From Pontiella sulfatireligans (lineage in GTDB: Bacteria; Verrucomicrobiota; Kiritimatiellia; Kiritimatiellales; Pontiellaceae), in the NCBI RefSeq assembly GCF_900890705.1, contig NZ_CAAHFH010000002.1:310001-374000 (forward strand): a stretch of 64,000 bases of DNA. Direction: 5' to 3'. Positions within the stretch are counted from its first letter, which is position 1; every line of letters begins with the position of its first letter. A program made the translations under genes and the position numbers. The notes under the pieces were generated by a model. That model searched no databases, was not told where the DNA came from, and worked only from the letters and a program-made list of their open reading frames with translations. This document shows, piece after piece, positions 44,006 to 51,802 of the stretch.

Positions 44006-44581
44006 TTACATGCCGAGCAAGCCTTGGCGCTCGGCCTCGTCGAACTCCTTGATTTCCTTGTCGAGTTCCTCAAACGCCTTAGAGGCGCGGAAGCGCTCAT
44101 ACAGGTGCTTGGCATTGTTGTTCTTCAGCGAGTCAACAATGATGTCAGGGTTAAGCACCATCAAAACATAGGCGGTGGTGATGCCGTCGTCGGTTTCGTA
44201 CTTCTGCATCTTCGGCACGGTGCCCTGCAGCGTCTGGGACGTGATCTGCTTAGTGGCCGAGGAGAACAGCTCGTTCATTTCCGAGCCGCTGGCTTCGCCG
44301 ATTTCTTCGATAAAGGCCTTCTCGAGGTTTTCGATTTTCACTTGAACCAACTGAGCCAGATTCTTGCGGGCTTCCATTTTGGCTTTGGTGATGGCCAGTT
44401 GCGTATTGCTGGATTCGCCGAGCCCGACCGAGGCCATGCCTCCATTTTCTGTGATCTTGCCGACTTCTTCCTGCATGTAGTCGAACATCGATTTGTCCGA
44501 ATCCATCTTGGGCTTGGATTTGCATCCAGCAAAACCGATGCAGACTGCAAGGGACAACACACTAAAAGCAACACGTTTCAT
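44006..44581 (-). CDS. LPP20-like outer-membrane lipoprotein
   Basis: 191 residues. Signal peptide and lipobox IGFAGC (Cys near 20), then a single alpha/beta domain: MASVGLGESSNTQLAITKAKMEARKNLAQ is the typical LPP20/FlgO-like start, TTAYVLMVLNPDIIVDSL the typical end, with a long helical C-terminus. Family members are surface or periplasmic lipoproteins of largely unknown function. Cysteine-anchored; monocistronic and divergent from the glycosyltransferase gene at 44727. Confidence 0.8.
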   Translation of the reverse strand: MKRVAFSVLSLAVCIGFAGCKSKPKMDSDKSMFDYMQEEVGKITENGGMASVGLGESSNTQLAITKAKMEARKNLAQLVQVKIENLEKAFIEEIGEASGSEMNELFSSATKQITSQTLQGTVPKMQKYETDDGITTAYVLMVLNPDIIVDSLKNNNAKHLYERFRASKAFEELDKEIKEFDEAERQGLLGM

Positions 44582-44726
44582 CTCAACCTCCTGTTATGAT
44601 TTCCGGCACATTGGAACTTCTGCTCCAAAACCCTTAATACGTTTTACATTATTGGAGGATTGGAAAGCGTCCGCAACTGTTTTTTGTGTGTAACTGCATC
44701 CGCCGATTGGTTAAAGTGCGCGCGTC

Positions 44727-45935
44727 ATGAAAATTCTATTTCTCGCCAATCGATTGCCGCACGAAAATGTGGCAGGAGGCCATCGGCTGATCTATCAGCG
44801 AATGCGGCAGCTGATCGACCAAGGGCACCAAGTAGGATTGGCGGCCTTTGTTGCTTCGGAAAACACGGGATATATTCCTGAGTTGCAAAAATCACTGATG
44901 GAACTTGAAACCGCACCAACCCCCCAACCCAATGTGATCACCCGCGTGTTCCGCGACTATATCAGCAGCTCGATGCCGGCTATTTTCTGGAAAAACCATT
45001 CAAAACAGATGATGCGCACCGTGGGCGATATGGTCTGCCGCACCAAATACGACGTGGTCATTGCCGAGTTTGGCGAAATGGGCCAGTACCTCTACCGCAA
45101 CCCCTACCTCTCAGCCGTACACAAAGTGGTCTCCTGCCACCGCTGCCTGACGACGGCCTTCAGCAAGTATATGGAAACCTCCGGCGTTTCTCCCGCACTT
45201 CGGCTGAAGAGCGCGTCCCAGGTCCGAATGCTTGAAAAATATGAATTCGAGCTCTACAGCGCAATGGACCACATCCTCACCCTCACGGCGGAAGACCGCT
45301 TTACGCTGTTGAACCATGCTCCCCAGCTTCCCGTCTCCGTCATCCCGCCCGGCATCGACTGCGGCTATCTGAACCGGAAGCAAACGAGGCGGGCAAAGCA
45401 ACCAATCTTAATGATGTGCGGTTATTTCGCCAACAAATCGAACCACGACGGCGCCATGTGGTTCGCCCGGGAAGTGTGGCCGTTGGTTTCGGCCAAGCAT
45501 CCGGACCTGCAGTACTACCTCGTCGGCGAAGGCGCCAGCGACGAAATGAAACGGTTCGCCAAAAAGGACGGCCGAGTGGTCGTGGCCGGCTTGGTTGACG
45601 ACCTACGCCCCTACCGCGAACAGGCCAGCATCTTCATCAACCCGATGCGGCTCGGCTCCGGACTGCGGATCAAAATGCTTGAAGCGATGGCCACCGGCCT
45701 GCCCGTCGTGTCCACCTCGCTCGGCGCAGCGGGCATACCAGCTCAAAACGGAATGAACAGCTTTATTGCCGACACCCCGGAACTGTTTGCCGACTCTATC
45801 GAGTGGCTTCTCAACGACCATCAGCTTGCCGTCAACATGGGCCAAGCCGCCAAAGTCATGGTGAAAAAACAATACGACATCCGTTCCACCACCCACGAGC
45901 TTGAACAAATCCTGCAAGAAGTGGTATCTATATAG
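44727..45935 (+). CDS. GT4-type glycosyltransferase
   Basis: 402 residues, GT-B fold. N-terminal acceptor domain starting MKILFLANRLPHENVAGGHRLIYQ, and a C-terminal nucleotide-sugar domain with VIPPGIDCGYL, LMMCGYFANKSNHDG, YLVGEG, VVVAGLVDDLRPYREQASIFINPMRLGSGL and the glutamate region KMLEAMATGLPVVSTSLGAAGI. Transfers a sugar from a nucleotide donor, probably in envelope or exopolysaccharide synthesis. Ends 31 nt before the dehydrogenase gene, so they may be co-transcribed. Confidence 0.9.
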   Translation: MKILFLANRLPHENVAGGHRLIYQRMRQLIDQGHQVGLAAFVASENTGYIPELQKSLMELETAPTPQPNVITRVFRDYISSSMPAIFWKNHSKQMMRTVGDMVCRTKYDVVIAEFGEMGQYLYRNPYLSAVHKVVSCHRCLTTAFSKYMETSGVSPALRLKSASQVRMLEKYEFELYSAMDHILTLTAEDRFTLLNHAPQLPVSVIPPGIDCGYLNRKQTRRAKQPILMMCGYFANKSNHDGAMWFAREVWPLVSAKHPDLQYYLVGEGASDEMKRFAKKDGRVVVAGLVDDLRPYREQASIFINPMRLGSGLRIKMLEAMATGLPVVSTSLGAAGIPAQNGMNSFIADTPELFADSIEWLLNDHQLAVNMGQAAKVMVKKQYDIRSTTHELEQILQEVVSI

Positions 45936-45966
45936 AGCTACGCAATCAACAACGGAGAGATTAAAC

Positions 45967-47070
45967 ATGCTGCACCACATTTCTTTCGACTACATGGAAA
46001 AATTCATGCTCGACGTATTCACGGCCATCGGCGTTCCCGCCGACGAAGCCAAGACCTGCGCCGGCGTACTCATAGCCTCCGACAAACGCGGCATCGACTC
46101 CCACGGCATTGGCCGGCTGAAGCCAATCTACTACGACCGCATTGTGCACCAAAAAATCCAGCAGGCCTCCACCGAGTTCGAAATCGTGCGCGACCACCTC
46201 GCCACCGCAGTGGTCGACGGCCACCACGGCATGGGCATGGTCGTCGCCAAGCGATGCATGCAGATGGCCATCGACAAAGCCAAGAAACACGGCATGGGCA
46301 TGGTCGTGGCTCGCAACTCCACCCACTACGGCATTGCCGGCTACTATCCGCTCATGGCCTGCGCCGAAAACATGATCGGCATTTCCGGCACCAATGCACG
46401 GCCGTCGATTGCCCCCACCTTCGGCGTTGAAAACATGCTCGGCACCAACCCGCTCGTCTTCGGCTTCCCCACCGACGAGCCCTTCGATTTTGTCAACGAC
46501 TACGCCACCTCCGTCATTCAGCGCGGCAAGATCGAGCAGTATGCCCGCGAAGGAAAGGACTGCCCCGAAGGCCTCATCATCGGGCGCGACGGAAAGAGCA
46601 AGACCAATTCCAAGCAGATTCTCGAAGACCTCGTCAAAGGCGAAGCGGCGCTCGCGCCCATCGGCGGCATCGGCGAAGAAAACGGCGGCTATAAAGGCTA
46701 CGGCTTTGCCACCGTCACGGAAGTCCTGTCCGCCGCCCTGCAGCAGGGCGCCTTCCTCCAGCAGCTCACCGATCGCGACGCCAACGGCGAACGCAAACCC
46801 TACCAGCTCGGCCACTTCTTTATCGCCATCGACATCAAATGCTTCTGCGAACCGACAGACTTCCGCAAGAGCGCGGGCGACATTATGCGTGCCTTGCGCG
46901 AATCTGAAAAGGCGCCCGGCGCCGAACGCATCTACACCTGCGGCGAAAAGGAACACCTCACCGGAATCGAGCGTGCGGACTCCGGCGTACCGGTCAATGA
47001 AGCGTTGCAGAAAGACATGATCACCATGCGCAACGAGCTGGGCCTTGGCTATAAATTCGATTTCGAATAA
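45967..47070 (+). CDS. Malate/L-lactate/ureidoglycolate dehydrogenase family enzyme
   Basis: 367 residues. Family II NAD(P)-dependent oxidoreductase: DKRGIDSHGIGRLKPIY near the start, VDGHHGMGMVVAKRCMQMAI, ARNSTHYGIAGYYPLMA (catalytic His region), PSIAPTFGVENMLGTNPL and GGYKGYGFATVTEVLSAAL. The family reduces 2-oxo acids or oxidises 2-hydroxy acids. The ATG at 45967 has GGAGAG eight bases upstream; the frame extends into the previous gene without a good start. Its TAA overlaps the ATG of the DUF2164 gene by one base. Exact substrate not assigned. Confidence 0.9.
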   Translation: MLHHISFDYMEKFMLDVFTAIGVPADEAKTCAGVLIASDKRGIDSHGIGRLKPIYYDRIVHQKIQQASTEFEIVRDHLATAVVDGHHGMGMVVAKRCMQMAIDKAKKHGMGMVVARNSTHYGIAGYYPLMACAENMIGISGTNARPSIAPTFGVENMLGTNPLVFGFPTDEPFDFVNDYATSVIQRGKIEQYAREGKDCPEGLIIGRDGKSKTNSKQILEDLVKGEAALAPIGGIGEENGGYKGYGFATVTEVLSAALQQGAFLQQLTDRDANGERKPYQLGHFFIAIDIKCFCEPTDFRKSAGDIMRALRESEKAPGAERIYTCGEKEHLTGIERADSGVPVNEALQKDMITMRNELGLGYKFDFE

Positions 47071-47297
47071 TGGAAGTCAAACTTTCCGACACCCAGCAAA
47101 GCGAGCTTCGCAGGAAGCTTGTGGGGATCTATTTTGACGAGTTCGACGAAGAGATCAGCGACTTCAAGGCCGACCGGCTTCTCGATGCGTTTATCGAAAA
47201 GCTCGCACCGGCCATCTACAACACCGCCATTCAGGACATGAAACAATTCATGTTCACGCAACTAGAAGACCTCGAAGCCCTCTTCGAGAAAAAATAG
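47070..47297 (+). CDS. DUF2164 family small protein
   Basis: 75 residues, cytoplasmic. KLVGIYFDEFDEEISDFKADRLLDAF and PAIYNTAIQDMKQFM match the DUF2164 pattern. Function unknown. Start codon overlaps the stop of the dehydrogenase by one base (TAATG), so it is translationally coupled to it. Confidence 0.82.
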   Translation: MEVKLSDTQQSELRRKLVGIYFDEFDEEISDFKADRLLDAFIEKLAPAIYNTAIQDMKQFMFTQLEDLEALFEKK

Positions 47298-47397
47298 CTG
47301 CGGACCGCAATTTCAAATGCCTTAAAAAGGTTACGTTTTTACCAGACATTGAAAAATATTCCCCTATTTTGATGCATATCTACTTAAGGAATACAGA

Positions 47398-47799
47398 ATG
47401 TCTACGGGGTTCCAGGGAAAATTTCATCGGCAAAACATGCTTTCACGCTTTGCGAAGGATCTTGTGCGACGTTCCCGTTCGCACTGTGAACTGTGCGAAA
47501 AGAACGGCGTCAAACTCGACGTCTATGAACTGCCCCCACTCGAAAAAGAACCCTTCGTCGATGGATGCATCTTTATCTGCGACGACTGCCGCAAGCAAAT
47601 TATCGAGCCCAAAAAAATGATCCCTTCCGACTGGCGATGCCTAAACAACGCCCTCTATTCAGAGGTGCCCGCAGTACAGGCCATGTCGTTCCGCCTGCTG
47701 CGCCGGCTGGTCAAGAAGGACGAACGATGGGCAGAAGAACTCCTTGAGAACGCCTACCTTGATCCCGAAGTGGAGGAATGGGCCAACGCGGCGGAATAA
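47398..47799 (+). CDS. PhnA-type zinc-ribbon protein
   Basis: 133 residues. RSRSHCELCEKNGVKLDVYELPP and FICDDCRKQI form a two-CxxC zinc ribbon as at the N-terminus of PhnA/YjdM, followed by a helical domain (WRCLNNALYSEVPAVQAMSFRLL) common in the longer PhnA-like proteins. The PhnA name comes from a phosphonate operon, but the function is not phosphonate breakdown in most bacteria; there are no phn genes here. Preceded by 100 nt holding TTGAAA (47349) and an AT-rich stretch. Confidence 0.8.
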   Translation: MSTGFQGKFHRQNMLSRFAKDLVRRSRSHCELCEKNGVKLDVYELPPLEKEPFVDGCIFICDDCRKQIIEPKKMIPSDWRCLNNALYSEVPAVQAMSFRLLRRLVKKDERWAEELLENAYLDPEVEEWANAAE

Positions 47800-47811
47800 G
47801 CCAAGAAACGG

Positions 47812-47950
47812 AGATGAACCACAGATGAACACCGGCAAACACAGTTCTGCAAAAAACCCAAAAACACACACCCACCTCATCAGGTGAGGTCGGTAATTTC
47901 TGCATCTTCCTGACAATCTGCGTATATCTGCGTGAATCTGCGGTTTTATC
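47812..47950. repeat. Empty cassette scar with imperfect inverted ends
   Basis: The left end reads ACCACAGATGAACACCGG on the plus strand; the right end, read on the minus strand, gives CCGCAGATTCACGCAGATA. These phrases are the usual flanks of small mobile-like cassettes (GxxExxY or four-helix-bundle genes) in many Bacteria, but nothing coding remains between them. Part of the 168-nt gap between the PhnA-type gene and hoxW. Confidence 0.4.
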
Positions 47951-47967
47951 TTCCTATTCAGGATAAG

Positions 47968-48405
47968 TCATTCCGCCACCCATCCGGCGAAAAACTCCAG
48001 CGCAGCATCCAGATTGGCCAAGGCGCGCTCGGACAGCACTTCGCCAAACTCATTAAAGTCGTAGCCGCGGATGGCCATCGTGTAGGCCGCCGGCGTTGCG
48101 CCGAAAAGCTCTTCCGCCAACCCCAGCAACGAACCCGCCGTAATGCTGTGACTGGAAAAGCCAACCATCGGCGCTTTCTTTTCCAGAGGCTGAAATTCGA
48201 ACGGCTCGGCCGCATCCACCGAAGCGTCGGCAAAAACGACAACCTCGTATTTCGAGATTAGATCGGCGTCTTCGACATTGAGCTGATAGTTGGATTCCAC
48301 CGCAACACCGGAAAGCTCCAAGGCCCTCGCCCTTTCGGCAAACGCCGGCCCCAGCCCGTCATCGAGCCGCCCCGGATTCCCATAGCCTATTATCAGAATT
48401 TTCAT
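47968..48405 (-). CDS. hoxW: NiFe hydrogenase maturation protease HoxW
   Basis: 145 residues. IIGYGNPGRLDDGLGPAFAE carries the nickel-sensing Asp of HycI/HoxW endopeptidases; VVFADASVDA and FSSHSITAGSLLGLAEEL supply the other conserved elements. It removes the C-terminal peptide of the large subunit after nickel insertion. Start at 48405. It follows hoxH by 55 nt and is the last gene of the operon. Confidence 0.9.
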   Translation of the reverse strand: MKILIIGYGNPGRLDDGLGPAFAERARALELSGVAVESNYQLNVEDADLISKYEVVVFADASVDAAEPFEFQPLEKKAPMVGFSSHSITAGSLLGLAEELFGATPAAYTMAIRGYDFNEFGEVLSERALANLDAALEFFAGWVAE

Positions 48406-48460
48406 GGTAAAATGATTGTCCGCACTGGAATCATTTTGCCCTAAATTATTTTGCTTCCAC

Positions 48461-49891
48461 TCAGCCACGCACACGGCGGTCGAGGGTGTTGCCGGCGGCG
48501 TCTTCGAGTTCGATGACGAGCGGCATCTGCCCCATCGCATGGGTGGCACAGGAGAGGCACGGGTCGTAGGCTCGGATCGCGACTTCCACCCGATTCAGCA
48601 GTCCTTCGGTGATCTCCGCTCCCGAGAGGTATTTCCGTGCCACTCCTTCCACCGCTAAATTCATCGGCGTATTGTTGTTGGTCGTCGAGACAATCAAGTT
48701 CGCCATCGTCACCTGGTCGTTTTCATCGACCTTGTAGTGGTGGAACAGCGTGCCGCGTGGCGCTTCGATCAGCCCCACCGATTCCCCGCGCCGTTCGCCC
48801 TTGGCCATCAAGTCGGTGCCTTGCAGATCGGGATCGTTCAGCAGCTCCCGGATCTTTTCGCCCGAGTGGAGCAGCTCGATCATGCGCGCCCAGTGATAGG
48901 CCATCGTAATATTGTTGGGCTTGCCGTCCGTGATGGACAGGAAATCCTTGCGCGCGGCTTCGGCTTCGGGCGTGTCGATAAAGTCGCAGGCGTTCACGCG
49001 CGACAGCGGGCCAACGCGGTACCAGCCCGTTTCCGGCCCCAGCGAGGAGATGAACGGAAACTTCATGTAGGACCACGACCGAACCTCTTCGGCAATGTAT
49101 TTGAAATAGCCTTGGTAATCGACCTGATCAAAGATCTTCTCGCCCGTTGAAGTGATCGCCCGCAGGTTGCCGTGATAGAGATCCATCGCACCGTCTTCGC
49201 GGACAAGACTGACATGGTTGGAATCAAACGAACCAAAGTCGGCCAGTTCGCCGATATGCTCCAGCGTATAGTCCTTCGCAATTTTCAGCGACGCGCGGCA
49301 CCATTCGATCATCTGGTCGATGTCTTTGAGGAAGCCGTCGCGCTCTTCGATGGAAAGATTTTTGTTAATACCTCCCGGCACAGCGCCGGTGCCATGAATC
49401 TTCTTGCCTGCAGTCGCCTTAATGATTTCCTGGCCATACTTGCGCATCATCACGCCCTGCACGGCGAGATCGGGAAACTTTTGCGCCACGCCGATCACAT
49501 TGCGTTCGAGCGGATCGGCATCGAAGCCGAACAGCAGGTCGGGCGAGACGAGATGGAAGAAATGCAGTGCGTGGCTCTGGAACATTTGGCCGTAGTGCAT
49601 CAACCGCCGCATCTTTTCGGCGGTCGGCGTCAGCACGTCTACGCCCACGATGCCGTCCATCGCCTTGGCCGCCGCCAAGTGGTGGCTTACTGGGCAGATG
49701 CCGCACAGGCGCTGCACCAGCACCGGAATTTCCCAATACGGGCGGCCTTGAATAAAACGCTCGAAACCGCGGAACTCGACAATATGCAGCCGCGCCTGGC
49801 TAACCTGCCCCTCTTCATCAAGAAGGATGGTCACCTTGCCGTGGCCTTCGACTCGGGTGACGGGTTCGATGGTGATCTTTTTTGTGGTCAT
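48461..49891 (-). CDS. hoxH: NAD-linked NiFe hydrogenase large subunit HoxH
   Basis: 476 residues. Proximal nickel motif RLCGICPVSHH (C63, C66) and distal motif DPCLSCATHAMG (C445, C448, His451); the 25 residues after His451 are the peptide removed by HoxW. This pattern and the partner genes indicate a group 3d bidirectional hydrogenase, which couples H2 to NAD(H) in the cytoplasm. It follows the four-helix-bundle gene, not hoxY directly. Confidence 0.97.
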   Translation of the reverse strand: MTTKKITIEPVTRVEGHGKVTILLDEEGQVSQARLHIVEFRGFERFIQGRPYWEIPVLVQRLCGICPVSHHLAAAKAMDGIVGVDVLTPTAEKMRRLMHYGQMFQSHALHFFHLVSPDLLFGFDADPLERNVIGVAQKFPDLAVQGVMMRKYGQEIIKATAGKKIHGTGAVPGGINKNLSIEERDGFLKDIDQMIEWCRASLKIAKDYTLEHIGELADFGSFDSNHVSLVREDGAMDLYHGNLRAITSTGEKIFDQVDYQGYFKYIAEEVRSWSYMKFPFISSLGPETGWYRVGPLSRVNACDFIDTPEAEAARKDFLSITDGKPNNITMAYHWARMIELLHSGEKIRELLNDPDLQGTDLMAKGERRGESVGLIEAPRGTLFHHYKVDENDQVTMANLIVSTTNNNTPMNLAVEGVARKYLSGAEITEGLLNRVEVAIRAYDPCLSCATHAMGQMPLVIELEDAAGNTLDRRVRG

Positions 49892-49919
49892 GGATTACTC
49901 CTTAGTCAAATCTCAATAC

Positions 49920-50380
49920 CGAATCACCCAAATACCCAAAGAAACCCGAATAATGAAATACCTAAAACTCTATTAATCTGATCAATCAACCTCTGTAGAT
50001 CTTGGCGAAGATCAGATGCAACTCCTTCGCCTCCTGCCACAATGGTTTTGCTTCCTCCTTCAACTCCGGAACCGCTTTCGCGATCATCCGCAAAAAGAAC
50101 TTCGCTTCTCTCGCTTCGCGTTTCGAAATGGATATCTTGTGCCTAAAATCCTTCTTAGATACTGCATCATCGGCCTCGCAATAGTTTGCACCCACACTGG
50201 TTCCCGCCCCTACCACCTGATCGATCAAACGCCTCGTTACTGGATTCACGGGAATTGTCTTAGCGAATGCAATAATGGCTTCACCAAACTGAGCCGTTCG
50301 TTCCTCCAGATCATATGGTTTTTCGCCATTCGTCATTCGAGTTTCCTTGGGTATCTGGGTCTTTCGGATTTCGTCATTTA
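49920..50380. repeat. Four-helix-bundle cassette with inverted ends
   Basis: The left end has CCCAAATACCCAAAGAAACC then CGAATAATGAA (about 49928-49959); the right end, read on the minus strand, has CCCAGATACCCAAGGAAACT then CGAATGACGAA (about 50374-50334). The two are imperfect inverted repeats of about 31 bp enclosing one small gene. The unit separates hoxY from hoxH. Confidence 0.6.
49986..50336 (-). CDS. Four-helix-bundle protein (23S IVS-protein family)
   Basis: 116 residues: YDLEERTAQFGEAIIAFAKTIP, RRLIDQVVGAGTSVGANYCEA, KISISKREAREAKFFLRMI, the standard signature of the four-helix-bundle/S23 family often encoded in 23S rRNA intervening sequences and in intergenic cassettes. Family members form pentamers and bind nucleic acid in some systems (Avd in diversity-generating retroelements); no reverse transcriptase is here. 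Not a hydrogenase component: it lies within the hox operon in a cassette with its own inverted ends. Confidence 0.9.
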   Translation of the reverse strand: MTNGEKPYDLEERTAQFGEAIIAFAKTIPVNPVTRRLIDQVVGAGTSVGANYCEADDAVSKKDFRHKISISKREAREAKFFLRMIAKAVPELKEEAKPLWQEAKELHLIFAKIYRG

Positions 50381-50384
50381 TTCC

Positions 50385-50930
50385 CTAATCGTACTTGAGC
50401 AATTCATATGGCAGCTCCACCGGCTTATCGGTCAGCAGCGCGGTGAGCGCCGCCCAGAGCGTATCGGCCGAAGGCGGGCAGCCCGGCAGGGAATAGTCGA
50501 TCTTGACCACTTCGTGTGCAGGATACACCTTGTCCAGCAACAGCGGAATTTCCGGGTCTTGCGGCACGATGCCCTTTGGGTTGTAGACGGTCACGCCGTC
50601 GCGGTAGGCCTCATTGATGCACTCCTCCAACGGAATATTGTTCCGCATGGCGGGAATACCGCCCATGGTGGCGCAGTCGCCGAACGAAATGAGGACATCG
50701 CAGTTTTCGCGGAACTCGTGCAGCACATGTACGTTTTCCTCGTTGCAGCACCCCCCTTCAATCAGCCCGATGGCGCAGCGCTGGGAAATGTGCTTGATGT
50801 CATCGATCGGCGAGCGGTCGAAATCGACCAGCTCAATCAGTTGGAGAATCCGCTCGTCGATGTCCAGCAGCGACATATGACAGCCGAAGCATCCGGCCAG
50901 CGATGTGGTTGCAACTCTCGGCTTGCTCAT
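50385..50930 (-). CDS. hoxY: NAD-linked NiFe hydrogenase small subunit HoxY
   Basis: 181 residues, the short form typical of group 3d enzymes with one proximal [4Fe-4S] cluster. Ligands: TSLAGCFGCHMSLLD (C14, C17), GDCATMGG and LPGCPPSADT. No Tat signal, so cytoplasmic. Start overlaps the hoxU stop by 4 nt (ATGA). Confidence 0.95.
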   Translation of the reverse strand: MSKPRVATTSLAGCFGCHMSLLDIDERILQLIELVDFDRSPIDDIKHISQRCAIGLIEGGCCNEENVHVLHEFRENCDVLISFGDCATMGGIPAMRNNIPLEECINEAYRDGVTVYNPKGIVPQDPEIPLLLDKVYPAHEVVKIDYSLPGCPPSADTLWAALTALLTDKPVELPYELLKYD

Positions 50931-51637
50931 GACCGCACCCCCTCGATGTCCGAACCAATCGGCGCCTTGTCGTAGAGCCGCTCTCCGACAGGCACCTCGA
51001 AGCCAACCCGCTTTTTAATGATGCATCCCACCGGGCAAATATCCGCGGCGCGGTCGGCGACCGCCATGTCCGTATCGCCTAGTGCCTTCTCGCCGTTCAC
51101 GCCAATCTTGCGGTCGAAGCCGCGGCCGATCGACTGGAAGACGTTTTTGCCGTCGAGCTCCTGCGAGGCGCGCACGCAGCGTGCGCACATGATGCAGCGG
51201 TTGTGGTCGAGCAGGATGTCCGGATGCGAGGCATCGACCTCTTTTTCCGGGAATTGGAAGGGATACTGCGGCGCGGTGATGCCGAAGCGGTAGGCCAGCG
51301 CCTGCAGCTCGCAGTTGCCGCTCTTTTCGCAGAACATGCAGAAGTGGTTCCCCTCCACAAACATCATATCGATAATGTTGCGGCGATGCTGCAGCAGCTC
51401 CGGCGTTTCGTTTTCAATCACCATGCCGTCCATCACCGGTTTGACGCACGCCGCCTGCGGGCGGCCGTCGCAGACCACGGTGCAAACGCGGCAGCTGCCG
51501 ATAGGCTTCAACTCGGGGTGCGAACACAGCCGCGGAATGTAGATTCCAGCTTCGTCCGCCGCTTCAAGGATCGTCTGCCCCAGCTGCGCTTCGATTTCCT
51601 TCCCGTCGATTGTGATTTTTATCGCATCGCTCATCAT
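50927..51637 (-). CDS. hoxU: Hydrogenase diaphorase subunit HoxU
   Basis: 236 residues. N-terminal [2Fe-2S] ferredoxin domain (CSHPELKPIGSCRVCTVVC), a His-Cys3 [4Fe-4S] site (GNHFCMFCEKSGNCELQ) and a further cluster motif (CIMCARCVRA with CPVGC). Corresponds to the N-terminal part of NuoG. Wires electrons between HoxF and HoxYH. Overlaps hoxY by 4 nt; separated from hoxF by a 165-nt repeat-rich gap. Confidence 0.95.
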   Translation of the reverse strand: MMSDAIKITIDGKEIEAQLGQTILEAADEAGIYIPRLCSHPELKPIGSCRVCTVVCDGRPQAACVKPVMDGMVIENETPELLQHRRNIIDMMFVEGNHFCMFCEKSGNCELQALAYRFGITAPQYPFQFPEKEVDASHPDILLDHNRCIMCARCVRASQELDGKNVFQSIGRGFDRKIGVNGEKALGDTDMAVADRAADICPVGCIIKKRVGFEVPVGERLYDKAPIGSDIEGVRS

Positions 51638-51802
51638 TCCTCCTTCGTCGGAAAAAATCCTAATTTCTAAGCTCTAAATCCTAAACAAATCCCAATTCAA
51701 CAAATGCCAATAATCCAACCCCTCCGAAACTCCAGTTTTATATTTGTTCAGCATTCAGATATTCGAATTTAGAGTTTCCTGGTTGCGCAATGCGCAACCG
51801 GA
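51638..51802. repeat. Repeat-rich spacer between hoxF and hoxU
   Basis: Contains CTCTAAATCCTAAACAAAT (51672-51690) and, inverted, CTCTAAATTCG with TGAACAAAT (51774-51742), the look of an emptied cassette. Right after the hoxF stop there is a perfect 8-bp hairpin GGTTGCGC-AAT-GCGCAACC (51781-51799). No U-run follows, so it is probably a stability or attenuation element, not a full terminator. Confidence 0.45.

Noticed and set aside
45961..46956. Minus-strand open frame of 331 codons over the dehydrogenase gene
   Set aside because: Antisense shadow of a clear malate/lactate dehydrogenase-family gene.
49986..50336. Diversity-generating retroelement accessory (Avd-like) role for the four-helix-bundle gene
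   Set aside because: No reverse transcriptase, template or variable repeat is present nearby.
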